Part shown: positions 6,708-7,632 of the stretch, in pieces
How the letters are laid out: each line of letters starts with the position of its first letter
Position numbering within the stretch: position 1 is the stretch's first letter
Assembly: GCA_024402455.1 (NCBI GenBank)
Contig: JAKSTS010000077.1
Location: forward strand, 1 to 7,632
DNA length: 7,632 bases
Source: Treponemataceae bacterium
GTDB lineage: Bacteria > Spirochaetota > Spirochaetia > Treponematales > Treponemataceae
Direction: 5' to 3'
Position numbers and translations under genes: made by a program
The notes under the pieces: model-generated
Told to the model about the DNA's origin: nothing
The model's input: the letters and a program-made list of their open reading frames with translations, nothing else
Databases searched by the model: none

Positions 6708-7563
6708 CCAGATAGAAATTAAATATGCCGAAGACATTCCAGAAGCACTCTATCATCTGCGCACAATAGAAAATCTGTCTATTGCAGCTGGCTGCACAGG
6801 CATAAATTACAGTTCAAGTCCGGCTTTTTTGAGTTATCCAGATTCAATTCTGAACGTACGCAGAATTGTTGAATTTAAGCAGATTATTAAAACAGAACGG
6901 TTAATTGAATTTGGTGCAGGCGTTACACTTTCACAGATTGAAAATCTGCCGCAGAAATTTCCAAAAGTGCTCCACGATGCAGTCTGTACAATTGCAAACA
7001 GACAAGTACGAAACATTGCAACAATTGGCGGCAATGTGTGTACACAGCCGACAAAAATGACAACATTTGCTCCACTTCTTGCTCTTGATGCAAAACTTGT
7101 CTTAAGGGCAGGCACAGAACGAATGCATATAGACAAACATCATTCATCAACAGAAACATTGGTTCTGTCTCTTTCTCAATTTGATGCAGTACCTGCCGGA
7201 TATTTTTTAACGCGCATCAAAGTTCCGCTCGAAGAATGGGATGTTTCAATTTTTAAAAGGCTTGGACCCAAAAACGAAATCAACAATCTTTCTGCATCTT
7301 TTGTTCTGCTTTCTAATACACAGAAAAATTTTCTGTCAGATTTAAGAATTGCCTTTTGCGGACCATTTTCGTTTAGAAACAGAGAACTTGAAAGCAGCAT
7401 TATCGGAAGCAAACTGCCGCTTTCTGCCAAGGCTGTGCAGACATTTGTAGAAAAAGCAGAAGAATATTTTGATAAAGACATTCCAAGCGGAACATACGAA
7501 CCGATTTTAAAAGCACAGTTTATAAATCTTTTAAAAGAATCCCTTGAAATGCTGACAGATTAA
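6697..7563 (+). CDS. FAD-binding medium subunit of a molybdenum-hydroxylase-like complex
   Basis: FAD subunit of the XdhB/CoxM/QorM type, 288 residues, full length for the family. The N-terminal VAO-type FAD domain opens with YAEDIPEALYHL (10-21) and has FGAGVTLSQIE at 72-82. NRQVRNIATIGGN at 101-113 keeps the RN and TIGGN residues that hold the FAD diphosphate, and APLLALDAKLVLR follows at 125-137. The C-terminal domain (about 185-285) has FKRLGPKNEINNLSASF and LRIAFCGPFSFRNRELE, as expected. Two points are odd. The first FAD loop, usually AGGTDL, reads AGCTGI (31-36), and the 'SPaaD' segment after TIGGN reads QPTKMT, losing its Asp. FAD binding is still likely. In the family this subunit passes electrons between the Fe-S clusters and NAD+ or another acceptor. 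The start at 6697 is supported by AGGA at 6684-6687. It is the last gene of the operon seen; no convincing terminator follows before the window ends. Confidence 0.9.
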   Translation: MKNDQIEIKYAEDIPEALYHLRTIENLSIAAGCTGINYSSSPAFLSYPDSILNVRRIVEFKQIIKTERLIEFGAGVTLSQIENLPQKFPKVLHDAVCTIANRQVRNIATIGGNVCTQPTKMTTFAPLLALDAKLVLRAGTERMHIDKHHSSTETLVLSLSQFDAVPAGYFLTRIKVPLEEWDVSIFKRLGPKNEINNLSASFVLLSNTQKNFLSDLRIAFCGPFSFRNRELESSIIGSKLPLSAKAVQTFVEKAEEYFDKDIPSGTYEPILKAQFINLLKESLEMLTD

Positions 7564-7632
7564 AAGACATCTTAAAAATAAGCAGCTTTTGGAGTTCAAC
7601 GCACAAGCTCTATTACTGAATAGATTCAAGCT

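Noticed and set aside
7584..7609. AGCTT/AAGCT stem after the last gene as the operon terminator
   Set aside because: Only five base pairs with a 16-nt loop and no T-run after it; the true end may lie beyond the window.
7613..7632. Tail of a convergent minus-strand gene ending LESIQ with a TAA then TAG
   Set aside because: Only five codons are visible, so it cannot be told from chance.
1..7632. tRNA, rRNA, CRISPR array, insertion sequence or phage attachment site
   Set aside because: No cloverleaf, rRNA-like stretch, regularly spaced repeat, transposase or flanking target duplication was seen on either strand.

Overview
The window looks like part of a spirochaete chromosome, most likely Treponema or a close relative. 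This rests on A/T-rich, A-loaded coding sequence, short Lys/Arg-led signal peptides, and a gene neighbourhood that matches what I recall of Treponema pallidum. The species cannot be fixed from the sequence alone.

Layout. Positions 1-904 hold two minus-strand genes for exported proteins: the N-terminal 98 residues of an RlpA-like double-psi beta-barrel protein cut by the window edge, and an unrecognised 177-residue periplasmic protein. A 577-bp divergent intergenic region follows (905-1481). It contains two perfect inverted repeats, a good sigma70-type promoter facing right (-35 TTGAAA, 17 bp, extended -10 TGC-TAAAAT), and a predicted leader of about 215 nt with a 13-bp hairpin and a CCTCCT element that can pair with Shine-Dalgarno-like sequences.

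From 1482 to 7563 five plus-strand genes form one compact operon, each overlapping the next by 20, 8, 11 and 11 nt. The first two are a soluble FlaA1/CapD-type NDP-sugar 4,6-dehydratase and a DegT/DnrJ/EryC1/StrS PLP aminotransferase. Together they would convert a UDP-sugar to a UDP-4-amino-4,6-dideoxy sugar for a surface glycan or glycoprotein. The last three are the large, [2Fe-2S] and FAD subunits of a xanthine dehydrogenase/CO dehydrogenase-type molybdenum hydroxylase, in the order large-small-medium.

The most interesting point is that the large subunit is recognisable over its full length but lacks the usual molybdopterin-binding motifs (GGGFGGK, GQG, and most of RGFG), while keeping a GE dipeptide at the place of the catalytic glutamate. 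The small subunit keeps all eight cluster cysteines but has lost the residues around them that face the cofactor. The FAD subunit is full-length with one altered FAD loop. This suggests a molybdenum-hydroxylase scaffold reworked for another, possibly molybdenum-free, job and locked by translational coupling to amino-sugar synthesis. From memory, T. pallidum TP0077-TP0080 carry the same neighbours (Cap5D-like, SpsC-like, a hypothetical protein, 'quinoline 2-oxidoreductase') in a host thought not to make molybdopterin. If confirmed, this would be a conserved but unexplained treponemal system.
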